From Sporosarcina sp. P32b (GTDB lineage: Bacteria > Bacillota > Bacilli > Bacillales_A > Planococcaceae): DNA of 64,000 nucleotides. Below the pieces are notes generated by a model. It made no database searches, had not been told where the DNA came from, and saw only the letters and a program-made list of their open reading frames with translations. Where the stretch lies: the NCBI RefSeq assembly GCF_002743335.1, contig NZ_PDZB01000017.1, forward strand, positions 1 to 64,000, written 5' to 3'. The position numbers and the translations under genes were made by a program. Below, piece after piece: positions 26,356-34,923 of this stretch (position 1 is its first letter; each line of letters begins with the position of its first letter).

Positions 26356-26658
26356 TTGATCGAACACCAAAGAATTTCTATAGATGGACAGTCATTTCAA
26401 GCAGTTACGGTAAAATTACCGAAAACGACATTACTTACAGTATCGAATGACAAAGGGTATATTATGTGTGGTGCACTCGATGTAGGATTATTAAATAGTG
26501 TGCTAGCGGACCGCAAAATTGTTGCGGGTCGTGCTGTTGGCGTAAAAACGATTGAGCAATTGCTTGCAGCACCGCTGGAATCAGTCACACTTGAGGCTGA
26601 ACAATACGGTATCACAGCAGGTATGATTGGGTCGGAAGCGCTTTTGAAAATGGTGTAA
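26356..26658 (+). CDS. YunC family protein (DUF1805)
   Basis: About 100 residues. VKLPKTTLLTVSNDKGYIMCGALDVGLLN and AVGVKTIEQLLAAPLESVT match the B. subtilis YunC family (DUF1805), cytosolic proteins of unknown function. The start is TTG 26356 after AAAGGGG, since B. subtilis YunC also begins at this position; an ATG at 26329 in the same frame would add nine residues before that ribosome site. Confidence 0.85.
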   Translation: MIEHQRISIDGQSFQAVTVKLPKTTLLTVSNDKGYIMCGALDVGLLNSVLADRKIVAGRAVGVKTIEQLLAAPLESVTLEAEQYGITAGMIGSEALLKMV

Positions 26659-26715
26659 AAACCATTGCATGAAATAAAGACAGCATCATGATTCTAGAGT
26701 TTCTAATGAAATCTA

Positions 26716-26762
26716 AAGACCACAGCCTGCTCTTAATTCAAGAGTGGGCTGTGGTCTTTAGT
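26716..26762. terminator. bidirectional terminator
   Basis: AAAGACCACAGCC/GGCTGTGGTCTTT hairpin between convergent yunC-like and small acidic protein genes. Confidence 0.85.
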
Positions 26763-26771
26763 TTAATGTGA

Positions 26772-27008
26772 TTATTTTCTATCGAATTTTTCTTCGCTTG
26801 ATGAACGATCTTTTGTCTCACGATGATTTCTTTCTTCTTCCTCTTCCATACGAACATCTTCTAATGGAATAGCGTCTACGGTCTGCATATCCTCATGCAT
26901 ATCGTAAATGCTTTCTTTATCAGTCTTTAAATTTTCAGGGTTATCCATGTAACCGCCCTTTGCCTGGTTGCGATCTTTTTCTGTAAATACTTTTTTATCT
27001 TCACTCAT
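26772..27008 (-). CDS. small acidic hydrophilic protein, stress-operon partner
   Basis: A 78-residue highly charged protein (MSEDKKVFTEKDRNQAKGGY at the start; DRSSSEEKFDRK at the end) with no hydrophobic core, probably intrinsically disordered. ATG 27008 follows AAAGGAG. It is 29 bases behind the preceding small gene on the same strand, with no terminator between them, so both probably start from the sigma-B-like promoter at 27264-27289. I do not recognise the family. Confidence 0.65.
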   Translation of the reverse strand: MSEDKKVFTEKDRNQAKGGYMDNPENLKTDKESIYDMHEDMQTVDAIPLEDVRMEEEEERNHRETKDRSSSEEKFDRK

Positions 27009-27037
27009 GCAGATCTGCTCCTTTATAATCGAATGTT

Positions 27038-27226
27038 TTAATTTAAAAATCTACCTAATAATCCTTTATTCGGTTCTGATTGCTGTTGATGGTCCTTACG
27101 ATCTCCGCGCAGAGGAGTGTCATTGAACTCGTCAAATTGACGAGACAATTTGTCCCGCGCATCTTTGTTGCGCATTAAAAATGCCGCGCCTAAACCAATT
27201 GCAGTCAAAGCCATTCTTTTTTTCAT
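27038..27226 (-). CDS. small basic protein with N-terminal hydrophobic segment, sigma-B-type
   Basis: A 62-residue protein: MKKRMALTAIGLGAAFLM is a short hydrophobic lead, then a charged stretch (DARDKLSRQFDEFND) and a KGLLGRFLN end. This is the shape of small membrane-associated stress proteins in bacilli. ATG 27226 follows GAGGAGGAG. It is first in a two-gene unit preceded by a good sigma-B-type promoter. Family not recognised. Confidence 0.7.
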   Translation of the reverse strand: MKKRMALTAIGLGAAFLMRNKDARDKLSRQFDEFNDTPLRGDRKDHQQQSEPNKGLLGRFLN

Positions 27227-27263
27227 AACGTACTCCTCCTCGTAATTGTTTCTTATACATTGT

Positions 27264-27289
27264 TTTCCCAGTTTTCAATCATGCTAAAC
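27264..27289 (-). promoter_or_regulatory. sigma-B-type promoter
   Basis: On the minus strand GTTTAG-N14-GGGAAA, about 40 bases before the 62-residue small protein gene. Confidence 0.65.
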
Positions 27290-27315
27290 AAATCACTTTG
27301 GAGAGGGAAAAAATA

Positions 27316-27358
27316 AAAAACAGTCAGCGATTGAAAACTCTCAATCACTGACTGCTCT
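27316..27358 (-). terminator. strong minus-strand terminator
   Basis: CAGTCAGcGATTGA/TCAATCaCTGACTG, followed on the minus strand by TTTTTTATTTTTT. It points to transcription arriving from the 27370-27760 stretch. Confidence 0.8.
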
Positions 27359-27379
27359 TTTCTTACTATGCGGAAAATT

Positions 27380-27595
27380 TTATGTTGCGATTACTCCATA
27401 CTGACGATATTGTACCCTCGTCGTATGCGTCTTGCATCCTACACTGCTTAACTTCTTTGAAGCAGGTATTTCACTTGCACTTACACAAAAAACTTCTTTC
27501 GCATTACCTGGTAAACCTGTCTTTCTGTTGGAATCTAAAAAGCAGATTCCCAAACCGAGTGTACCACTTGCCAGTAAAGAAAAATTTTCCGCCAA
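27380..27595 (-). CDS. uncertain 71-codon ORF, possibly a frameshifted remnant
   Basis: A TTG-started ORF (MAENFSLLASGTLGLGICFL at the start, QYRQYGVIAT at the end) ends just before a dedicated minus-strand terminator. No good ribosome site is visible. A second minus-strand ORF in another frame (27504-27755, ending in QQKDRFTR) overlaps its start and could be the 5' half of the same gene broken by a frameshift. I recognise neither half. The terminator argues for transcription; the coding call is weak. The remaining gap up to 27789 is AT-rich, with a TATAAT -10 at 27764-27769 for the plus-strand helicase unit. Confidence 0.3.
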   Translation of the reverse strand: MAENFSLLASGTLGLGICFLDSNRKTGLPGNAKEVFCVSASEIPASKKLSSVGCKTHTTRVQYRQYGVIAT

Positions 27596-27789
27596 GGCTG
27601 TGCATCTCTTCCGGATCTAGCAGCTTACTTCTCTGACTAGCTCCTTCAGTTTGCCTTGTAGTAATAGTATACCCATGCAAATCATTCCTAAACATCTTTT
27701 TTAAAATTAATTTTAAAAGTTTTTCTAAGATTTTTCTTACTCGCGGTATATGCACTTATGATCTATAATAGAGGACTGAGGTGAGAGCT

Positions 27790-27873
27790 TTGAACAAGGG
27801 AATAACAGGGAGAAGCATGATGTGTGATCTTGCTGAAGTAAAGCCCTATATTGAAAAGAATGTACGAATATGA
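27790..27873 (+). CDS. 27-residue upstream ORF coupled to the helicase
   Basis: TTG 27790, preceded by GAGGTGAG, opens a 27-codon frame (MNKGITGRSMMCDLAEVKPY near the start) whose TGA overlaps the helicase ATG as ATGA. The helicase ATG itself has no good ribosome site, so translation probably re-initiates from this leader. Alternatively it is the true N-terminus separated by a frameshift. Confidence 0.45.
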   Translation: MNKGITGRSMMCDLAEVKPYIEKNVRI

Positions 27874-30800
27874 ATATGCTGAAAAATAAAGACATGATAC
27901 TTTGCAGTCTTGATATAACAAAAAACGCACGAAAAGGTTTAGAACAGTGGTTTTTAAGTGAAGAGGCTTTCGTTTCTTCAGAGCCTGCTTTTGATATACA
28001 TATTGAAAAGAAACCGGAGAATCGTATGGGGAACCAATCCTATGAGCTATTTTTTGATCCACTCACAAATAAAAAGTTTGCTAAAGAAGTTCAGCAACGT
28101 GTGGCGGTTATGGAATGCGTACTGAAACCGGACGGTCTGCTAGCTACGGGCTTTCATGTTAGAGGCACAAAAGAGCCCGTCCAGACAAATCGGCGGCTGC
28201 ATACATCAATAAAGTTTAAGTTACATCGCGCAGGAGTAGCACTGCCAATCGAATTCTATACGAAGTTACGTCAATTACCAATTGCAGAAGAGCGTTCAGA
28301 ATATGTAAAAAAGCGAATTGAAAGTTGGGAAGGCTATTTACAAATTGCGGAGAAAAATGCGGATGTAGCGGATATCTCCTGTACATTTAGCCAAGCCAGT
28401 TTCACCAGTGATTTTACAAAAGTACGTCTACAATGTAATGATTTACAAACGAAAAACTGGAAGCAACTCCGTGGATTTAGTGTGAAAATGAATGAACTTT
28501 CTACTGAAATCGGTCAAATTGTCGATGCTCAAAAAGGTCAAAAGATTATCGTCGTAGAACTTAATCAACGGTTTCAAAAGAAAGCGCGATCCGAACAATG
28601 GTTACCAACACGTAACAAAAGTCTTGTGTTGACGAACTTTGCTGAATTAAGTCAGATTCGTCGCTTACGTAAAGGATTCAAAGACTTACAAGACGGTCTA
28701 GCTGCAAATGCGAATTTGGAAAAGGTTTTATTTGAAGAACGACCTGTTGTGCAAATTACTAATAAACAGCCGCAACTGGAGTTCCATAATAATTTGAATG
28801 AATTCCAACGAGAAGCAGTATCGGGAGCGATGAAAGCACATGATTTGTATGTTATCCAAGGTCCGCCTGGGACAGGAAAAACAACAGTGATTTCCGAAAT
28901 TTGCCATCAAAACGTCAAAGCTGGCTTGCGGACACTTGTCGCATCGCAATCAAACCTAGCGGTGGATAACGCACTCGGTCGATTACTGACAGATCCTGCC
29001 ACGCGTATTTTACGCTATGGACGATCAGAAAGTATTGAAGAAGAGGGCAAGCGCTTCATGGAGGAAAATGTAGCGTTGCACTGGAGAAATGAAACCATAG
29101 AAACCGTACGAGCGACACGTGCTGTTTATCGAACAAAAGATACCGAATTACAAAAACGTGCAGATCAATTAACCGAGCAAGTTAAACAGAACGCAGAATT
29201 GAAAATTGCGTTAACTGTGCAGTTGCAAATGCAAAATGTAGTACAAGAAAAATTGAAAAAACTAAAGTCTGAATACTTTTCTAGGAAATCACTTCTCGAC
29301 CAATCTGTACGAAGGCTTTCTCAAAAGCAACAAGGAATTGAGCAAGCTGAAATAGACCTAGCACAGCGCGAAAAAGAAATTGCAGAGCTACGTAAACAGT
29401 TGAATTCAGGACTACATAAAGAGGAATTATTAGCCCAAGTAGAAAAATGGTTAAAAGAGCAACACCTACTAAGACAGACACAATTCTATAGTAACTGGCT
29501 TGCAGAGTTACAGAGTAATACCGAAGCACAACAAAAGATTATAGAAGAACACAGAACCCTTCCTGACAGAGAACAAATGCTACAAGTTACACATCGTGAT
29601 GTGATGTCTCAGACAAAAATGAAAGATATCCACATGACGCTTGCTGAAAACCAGATTGAATTACCCATTCATATCACGTTGCGGAATAACGACTTACAAC
29701 GAATCATCAAGTCGATTGAAAGTGGAGAGTATTCCTATGAATTTCAAGAATGGAAAGAGCTTCATGAGCGTTTTCAGACGGCTATCAATAAAACACAGTC
29801 TCTCTTGCAGACGCACCGTTACCCGGTAGAAACTATTACGAAGCGCTCAACGGAAAAATTTACAACCATTCAGGAAATGCATGAAATGATTGATCGTTTG
29901 GGGAAGTTTTTAATTAATCCTACAACAAAAAAAGTGCTACAAAACAAAGAGATTTCATCCGCCAAAACGGAAGTTCTACAAAAGATTGCACAAGGTATGT
30001 CATTGTTTTACGGTAAAGAAGAGATCGTTCGTGCAAAAGGAATAGCTCTTCAGCAACAGAAAGTCCACTCTGTAAAGGAAGTATTTGCAGAAGTGAAACA
30101 TGAAATCCTAAGGTATCTACAACAGGAACTTCAAGAAATTCAAGCCAATAAACAACGAAAAGAAGAGCAGAAGCAACATCTACAAACTAAGCAGGAAGAA
30201 TTGGAGAAGCAGATTAAAGAATGGCTAGAAACCAATGAGCCACCTGAAAAAAAGTGGGAGGAAAGTCAACTTGTTCAGGAAATTAATCAGTTAGAAACGA
30301 AGATCACTGAGTGCCGACAACAAATAAAAAACGTCACGCAATTAACAGCATCCATAACTACCTCGGAACTAAAATGTTCTCAAGTTAAACAACAGCTTGA
30401 ACAAGAAAAAGTAGAAGTTCTAGCAGTAGAGCAAAAAACGCTGCAATTACAAGAAGAACAGCATCAACGACAGCAAGAAATAGAAGAGCTTGCAGTTCAA
30501 TTGAAACCAGATATAAAAGAGCAATTGGAGAAATTAGAAATAGTGCTTGCTCAAGTTGAACCCCAACTAGCAGAAATAGTAAGAGAACAGCAGCAACTTC
30601 CGATTCTACAACAACTGCAGGCGCAATGGGAAGAGTTACTACGTGATGCCAACGATTATGATCTTGATGAGATCCGAAAGCTTTATATCAATCATGCAAA
30701 TGTGATTGGCACGACATGTGTCGCATCAGCTTCCAAAAAGTTCATGGAGGAATATCCTGTCTTCGATGTGGTAATTATCGATGAAGTATCAAAAGCAACA

Positions 30801-31721
30801 CCGCCAGAATTACTATTGCCCATGCTAAAAGGCAAAAAAGTTATTCTAGTGGGCGACCATCATCAGTTACCGCCACTCGTAGGACAAGAAACGATGGACG
30901 AACTAGTAGATCAACAAAAAGATCCTGAAGTGCAACGTGAAATGAAAAAACTGCTCAATGAATCATTATTTGAACGTTTATTCCGTACGTTGCCCAAGCA
31001 AAACAAAACGATGCTCAGTATTCAGTATCGTATGCATGAAAACATTATGGAAACGATCGCACCATTTTATAAAGACGGGGACTATCAGTTACAATGCGGA
31101 ATTCCTAATTCAGACGAATTACGAGATCATCTGCTCGAAAGCAGAAAAATCGCTAGAAAAGATCATTTACTATGGCTAGATACACCTAATACCCCATCAT
31201 TTTTCGAAAATCAAGTCAAAGGTGGGACAAGTCGTTTCAATGAAGCGGAACTAACCATCATTCAAGATACTTTGCTAGATATTGAACAAGCGACGGAAAA
31301 AGCTAAAAAAGATGGCAGAATGAAGTCAGACGAAAAGAAAAGTGTCGGCGTAATCAGTTTTTACGGCGAACAGGTAAAGCGAATCGATCGATTGATTCAG
31401 CAGGAAATAAGACCACAGCAATTGCATTGTCGAACAGGTTCGGTAGATAAGTTCCAAGGGATGGAAATGGATATTATCATTTTGAGCTTCGTTAGGAATC
31501 ATGGTGAGAAAAATGGCGACATTGGATTTGCCAAAGACTATCGACGACTGAACGTAGCGTTATCACGTGCAAGAGAACTGCTTATTATTGTGGGGAGTTC
31601 TGAAATGTTCACGATTAAGACAAAGAATGCCTCTACGAGAGATATGTATAAACAATTACGAGAAGTAGTAGAACATCAAGGTGGATTGCGCAAAGTAGAG
31701 CAAATCCAAGGGGGTGAGTAG
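27870..31721 (+). CDS. large coiled-coil SF1 (Upf1/DNA2-like) helicase
   Basis: A 1283-residue superfamily 1 helicase. An N-terminal domain (1-300) of unknown fold precedes motif I GPPGTGKT (331-338) and motif Ia SQSNLAVDN. About 630 residues, largely Gln/Glu/Lys-rich coiled coil (roughly 430-930), separate it from motif II IDEVSKATPPE (Asp971-Glu972), followed by GDHHQLPP, SIQYRMHE (motif IV region), SVDKFQGMEMD (motif V) and RLNVALSRARELLIIVG (motif VI). This order is that of Upf1/Dna2-like enzymes acting on RNA or DNA. The long coiled coil suggests dimerisation or an SMC-like arm. It is coupled directly to the next gene (TAG then ATG). Confidence 0.85.
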   Translation: MNMLKNKDMILCSLDITKNARKGLEQWFLSEEAFVSSEPAFDIHIEKKPENRMGNQSYELFFDPLTNKKFAKEVQQRVAVMECVLKPDGLLATGFHVRGTKEPVQTNRRLHTSIKFKLHRAGVALPIEFYTKLRQLPIAEERSEYVKKRIESWEGYLQIAEKNADVADISCTFSQASFTSDFTKVRLQCNDLQTKNWKQLRGFSVKMNELSTEIGQIVDAQKGQKIIVVELNQRFQKKARSEQWLPTRNKSLVLTNFAELSQIRRLRKGFKDLQDGLAANANLEKVLFEERPVVQITNKQPQLEFHNNLNEFQREAVSGAMKAHDLYVIQGPPGTGKTTVISEICHQNVKAGLRTLVASQSNLAVDNALGRLLTDPATRILRYGRSESIEEEGKRFMEENVALHWRNETIETVRATRAVYRTKDTELQKRADQLTEQVKQNAELKIALTVQLQMQNVVQEKLKKLKSEYFSRKSLLDQSVRRLSQKQQGIEQAEIDLAQREKEIAELRKQLNSGLHKEELLAQVEKWLKEQHLLRQTQFYSNWLAELQSNTEAQQKIIEEHRTLPDREQMLQVTHRDVMSQTKMKDIHMTLAENQIELPIHITLRNNDLQRIIKSIESGEYSYEFQEWKELHERFQTAINKTQSLLQTHRYPVETITKRSTEKFTTIQEMHEMIDRLGKFLINPTTKKVLQNKEISSAKTEVLQKIAQGMSLFYGKEEIVRAKGIALQQQKVHSVKEVFAEVKHEILRYLQQELQEIQANKQRKEEQKQHLQTKQEELEKQIKEWLETNEPPEKKWEESQLVQEINQLETKITECRQQIKNVTQLTASITTSELKCSQVKQQLEQEKVEVLAVEQKTLQLQEEQHQRQQEIEELAVQLKPDIKEQLEKLEIVLAQVEPQLAEIVREQQQLPILQQLQAQWEELLRDANDYDLDEIRKLYINHANVIGTTCVASASKKFMEEYPVFDVVIIDEVSKATPPELLLPMLKGKKVILVGDHHQLPPLVGQETMDELVDQQKDPEVQREMKKLLNESLFERLFRTLPKQNKTMLSIQYRMHENIMETIAPFYKDGDYQLQCGIPNSDELRDHLLESRKIARKDHLLWLDTPNTPSFFENQVKGGTSRFNEAELTIIQDTLLDIEQATEKAKKDGRMKSDEKKSVGVISFYGEQVKRIDRLIQQEIRPQQLHCRTGSVDKFQGMEMDIIILSFVRNHGEKNGDIGFAKDYRRLNVALSRARELLIIVGSSEMFTIKTKNASTRDMYKQLREVVEHQGGLRKVEQIQGGE

Positions 31722-32456
31722 ATGGATTCTCTTCGGAAAAGGTTGCAACAAGAACTCCAACGACAGCCGGATATCCAAATACAAAAATCAGATAGCTGGG
31801 GATTACCGATCGAGCTCATTAATATACCCTACACAACTATTAAGCGCACGACAATGGATATATTAATGAAAATGATTTTACTTACTGTTCAAAAATTAGA
31901 TGTATCTGAATCAAAAATAATTGCAGAATTTCTAGCTGTAGAACCACTGTTTATAGAGGATTTATTTACTAAGATGGAAGCGGCACAAATGATCGAGTTA
32001 CGTAAAGAAAGTTTTGAATTGACTAGCATTGGAGTCAGGCAATTACAATCAGGTGTTTACGAACATCCACCAGAAAAGGCAGAAAAAAAGTTTTATTACA
32101 GTGCCTGCCACGAATCGATTTTATGTCAACAACCTGAGAAAATCTTCACAGCAAAAGTTAAAGAATTTAGATTGGCTAGGAAATTCACCAGAAACGCGCA
32201 TCGATTGGATGATAAACAATTGCGGGCAACACTGCTTGCTACTGGAGCAGAAGCTGCAGAAGGGTCACTACAGAAGGTTGTAGATCAAATAGAGAGTCCT
32301 CGAACGCTTGACCATCAACTTATTCCTTGTGTGGAGTTTTATGTTTACAATCGTGCGGAAAACAACTATTTCACTAGAGTGTGGAATACATTAACGGAAG
32401 AATGGGACGAGCGTCTAGAGAAACTCATAGATGAACAAGCTCCTCTTCGAAAATGA
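31722..32456 (+). CDS. helicase-associated protein with winged-helix-like region, unknown
   Basis: A 244-residue soluble protein starting on the base after the helicase stop, with the ribosome site GGGGGTGAG inside the end of the helicase gene. Residues 45-105 (DILMKMILLTVQKLDVSESK, IAEFLAVEPLFIEDLFTKME, MIELRKESFELTSIGVRQL) look like a winged-helix module of the MarR/ArsR type. Residues 120-240 are a separate mixed domain. The partner family is not recognised. Tight coupling means it probably works with the helicase, for example as a nucleic-acid-binding or regulatory subunit. A terminator follows at once. Confidence 0.7.
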   Translation: MDSLRKRLQQELQRQPDIQIQKSDSWGLPIELINIPYTTIKRTTMDILMKMILLTVQKLDVSESKIIAEFLAVEPLFIEDLFTKMEAAQMIELRKESFELTSIGVRQLQSGVYEHPPEKAEKKFYYSACHESILCQQPEKIFTAKVKEFRLARKFTRNAHRLDDKQLRATLLATGAEAAEGSLQKVVDQIESPRTLDHQLIPCVEFYVYNRAENNYFTRVWNTLTEEWDERLEKLIDEQAPLRK

Positions 32457-32460
32457 TGAA

Positions 32461-32497
32461 AAAAGACCAAGGGATTATATTTTCCCCTGGTCTTTTT
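32461..32497. terminator. bidirectional terminator
   Basis: AAAGACCAAGGG and CCCCTGGTCTTTTT hairpin between the helicase operon and a small convergent gene. Confidence 0.85.
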
Positions 32498-32500
32498 CAC

Positions 32501-32659
32501 TTATGACTTACGCTTTTTTTGTGCGGGTGCTTTACGTAACTCAGCGAATTCTTTCGCGATCTCTTCATGCATATCGCGTGCGGCAATCGTTTGATTCTTT
32601 GGCGTTTGTGGTAATGAGCCAGCTGAATTACTTCCTTTTTTATGTTCATCTCTTCCCAT
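32501..32659 (-). CDS. small YfhD-like hydrophilic protein
   Basis: A 52-residue protein starting MGRDEHKKGSNSAGSLPQTP and ending KAPAQKKRKS. The MGR opening and LPQTPKN core resemble the YfhD family of small proteins of bacilli, of unknown function; this match is from memory and tentative. ATG 32659 has AAGGGAG about nine bases upstream. The gene is too short for most ORF callers. Confidence 0.65.
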   Translation of the reverse strand: MGRDEHKKGSNSAGSLPQTPKNQTIAARDMHEEIAKEFAELRKAPAQKKRKS

Positions 32660-32820
32660 TGGTCATTCTCCCTTCTGTAAGTACCTTCCTAAGTAAGTTG
32701 GTTCAAAAAAGAGAATTTATACATGAATATGACGAGAGCTTATAGTTACCATGGTTGAATGGGGAACTATTCCATTCCATAAGCCTTTCTGTCGAAACAT
32801 GGTTATTTAACCCGCCTCGT

Positions 32821-32845
32821 GTTTAGCATGTAGTGGATTGGGAAT
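32821..32845 (+). promoter_or_regulatory. sigma-B-type promoter of the KGG-repeat gene
   Basis: GTTTAG-N13-GGGAAT, 47 bases before the ATG. It closely matches the general stress promoter consensus. Confidence 0.7.
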
Positions 32846-32891
32846 ATATTCATTAAGCTTTGTAAATCGAATACGAGGAGGAAGTATATAT

Positions 32892-33176
32892 ATGGCTAAC
32901 CAACATACTACAGATCAAGAAAAGAAAATGTCTCTGGAAGAAGCGGGGCGTAAAGGCGGACAAGCAACCTCTAAAAAACATGATAAAGAGTTCTATGAAC
33001 AAATTGGTCGTAAAGGCGGGGAAGCCACAGCACAAAAGCATAGTACTGAATTTTATAAAGAAATTGGACGTAAAGGTGGAAAAGCTACTTCCGAGAAGTA
33101 TGATAAACAATTTTATGAGAATATCGGACGTAAAGGCGGAGAAGCTAGAGCACAACAGAATAAGAATATGAACTAG
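32892..33176 (+). CDS. KGG-repeat general stress protein (GsiB-like)
   Basis: A 94-residue hydrophilic protein with four GRKGG repeats about 20-21 residues apart (EEAGRKGGQATSKKHDKEFY, then three more). This is the stress-induced KGG repeat family that includes B. subtilis GsiB, a sigma-B dependent, hydrophilin-like desiccation and starvation protein. GsiB has five repeats, this one four. ATG 32892 follows GAGGAGGAAG. The sigma-B-like promoter supports stress control. Confidence 0.9.
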   Translation: MANQHTTDQEKKMSLEEAGRKGGQATSKKHDKEFYEQIGRKGGEATAQKHSTEFYKEIGRKGGKATSEKYDKQFYENIGRKGGEARAQQNKNMN

Positions 33177-33206
33177 AAAACGAACCGAAACATGTTTTTC
33201 AAGAAG

Positions 33207-33253
33207 AAAAAGACGTACCCGAATGGAGTATTTTGATTCGGTACGTCTTTTTT
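33207..33253 (+). terminator. rho-independent terminator
   Basis: AAAGACGTACCcGAAT/ATTCGGTACGTCTTT with a TTTTTT tail, after the KGG-repeat gene. Confidence 0.85.
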
Positions 33254-33340
33254 GTCGTGCGTAACCATAAAGAATACAAATGAGCTATTGTTTCTAATGG
33301 TGCAGTACAGTATAACTGTAATAAGCAGAAGTAAAAGGAA

Positions 33341-34699
33341 ATGGGTGAGAAAATGGAACAACGTAAAGAACAATGGTCTTCGAAGCTTGGATTTATTATG
33401 TCTTCAGCGGGCGCGGCAATTGGCCTTGGAGCAATCTGGAAATTCCCGTATGTTACAGGAATGAGTGGTGGTGGCGCGTTCTTCTTATTATTCGTGGTGT
33501 TTACGATTTTGATTGGATTACCGATGTTGGTTTCCGAATTCATTATTGGACGTGGTTCGGGTAGAGAAGCAATCAGTGCTTACAAAAAGTTAGCGCCAGC
33601 TAGTGCATGGCCATGGATTGGTAAGCTCGGTGTAGCGGGGTGTTTTCTCTTACTATCATTCTATAGTGTCGTCGGTGGTTGGGTATTCATATATAGTGGC
33701 TTGTCTATTGGTGGCAAGATCATTAGTGAAGGAGCTTCCTACTCGGAACAGTTTGGTTCGATTGTCGGTTCACCAATAACAACGTTAATTGGACTGCTTT
33801 TGTTTACAATTATTAATATATTAGTCGTATCTTCTGGTGTGCAAAATGGTATTGAAAAAGCGAATAAATATATGATGCCTTTATTATTTGTATTTTTTAT
33901 TATTTTAGTCGTTCGTTCATTGACGTTACCTGGTGCAATGGAAGGTGTATCGTTCTTCCTGAAACCTGATTTCTCTAGTATTACAAGGGAGTCCGTATTA
34001 TATGCGCTTGGACAGTCCTTCTTTTCATTAGCCGTTGGATTTTCTTGTATGGTGACATACAGTTCATATCTGAAGAAAGACGTTAGCCTAACTTCATCTG
34101 CAAGTTCTGTAGTGGGAATGAATTTATTTGTTTCATTACTAGCAGGTTTAGCTATTTTCCCGGCAGTCTTCGCATTCGGACAAGAACCGGCTGCAGGACC
34201 GGAATTACTCTTCATGGTGTTACCAGCAGTCTTTTCGCAACTTCCGCTAGGGCAAGTATTCTTGGCGTTATTCTTAATTTTATTTTTGTTTGCGACTTTG
34301 ACATCTTCGTTTAGTTTATATGAGATCATTGTGGCTGCGATGACAGCGAGTGGCAAGCGTACGCGTAAGTCTGTAACTTGGTTAATTGGCGCGGTAGTAT
34401 TCATTGCCGCAATTCCTTCTGCCTTGTCTTCTAGTACATTATCAGGGTTGCTGATATTCGATAAGAGTGTTTTTGACGCGACAGATTATCTCGTCAGTAA
34501 TATTTTGCTTCCAGCAGGAAGTTTGCTGATTGCGTTGTTTATTGTTCGTAAGATGGACCAAGTGTTAGTGCGTGATGAGTTTACACAGTATAATACACAA
34601 TCCAAAAGTTTCTATCCGCTTTGGCACTTTTTAATGAAGTGGATAGTGCCATTGACTATTATTGTGGTGTTCTTAAATACGCTTGGTATTGTAAATTAA
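33341..34699 (+). CDS. sodium-dependent transporter (NSS/SNF family)
   Basis: A 452-residue protein with about 11-12 membrane helices, LeuT-fold. SSAGAAIGLGAIWKFPYV is the unwound helix 1 that holds sodium and substrate, followed by GGGAFFLLFVVFT, GLPMLVSEFIIGRGSGR and VGGWVFIYS. Relatives in B. subtilis are YocR and YhdH; substrates are probably amino acids. The start is either ATG 33341 (AAAGGA close to it) or ATG 33353 (GGGTGAG upstream). Confidence 0.9.
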   Translation: MGEKMEQRKEQWSSKLGFIMSSAGAAIGLGAIWKFPYVTGMSGGGAFFLLFVVFTILIGLPMLVSEFIIGRGSGREAISAYKKLAPASAWPWIGKLGVAGCFLLLSFYSVVGGWVFIYSGLSIGGKIISEGASYSEQFGSIVGSPITTLIGLLLFTIINILVVSSGVQNGIEKANKYMMPLLFVFFIILVVRSLTLPGAMEGVSFFLKPDFSSITRESVLYALGQSFFSLAVGFSCMVTYSSYLKKDVSLTSSASSVVGMNLFVSLLAGLAIFPAVFAFGQEPAAGPELLFMVLPAVFSQLPLGQVFLALFLILFLFATLTSSFSLYEIIVAAMTASGKRTRKSVTWLIGAVVFIAAIPSALSSSTLSGLLIFDKSVFDATDYLVSNILLPAGSLLIALFIVRKMDQVLVRDEFTQYNTQSKSFYPLWHFLMKWIVPLTIIVVFLNTLGIVN

Positions 34700-34786
34700 A
34701 GTAGTTTTGCAGAGTGGCAGAGCATTGTTGATCCGTGTTTACTTAAAGGAAACCACTTACTAATCATTCGTTTTAATATACTAACC

Positions 34787-34812
34787 AGACTCCCTAATAG
34801 GGGAGTCTTTTT
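34787..34812 (+). terminator. rho-independent terminator
   Basis: AGACTCCC/GGGGAGTCT with a TTTTT tail, 90 bases after the transporter gene. Confidence 0.8.
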
Positions 34813-34845
34813 CTATGTAAGAATTAGAATTATCAAAGGATGGAT

Positions 34846-34874
34846 TTGACTAAAAACTATTTCAACTGTATAAT
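34846..34874 (+). promoter_or_regulatory. sigma-A promoter
   Basis: TTGACT-N17-TATAAT, with transcription expected near 34881. It rules out translation starts upstream of that point for the hydrolase. Confidence 0.8.
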
Positions 34875-34923
34875 ACCTATTAAACATGTTGGAATAATAT
34901 ATTTTGACAGGAGTGTGGAAGAA

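Noticed and set aside
27763-28062. A 99-codon minus-strand ORF over the start of the helicase
   Set aside because: It lies antisense to the helicase N-terminus and has no ribosome site.
33739-34404. A 221-codon antisense ORF inside the NSS transporter gene
   Set aside because: It is a shadow of a strongly supported membrane protein in another frame, with Asn/Lys/Thr-rich composition and no ribosome site.
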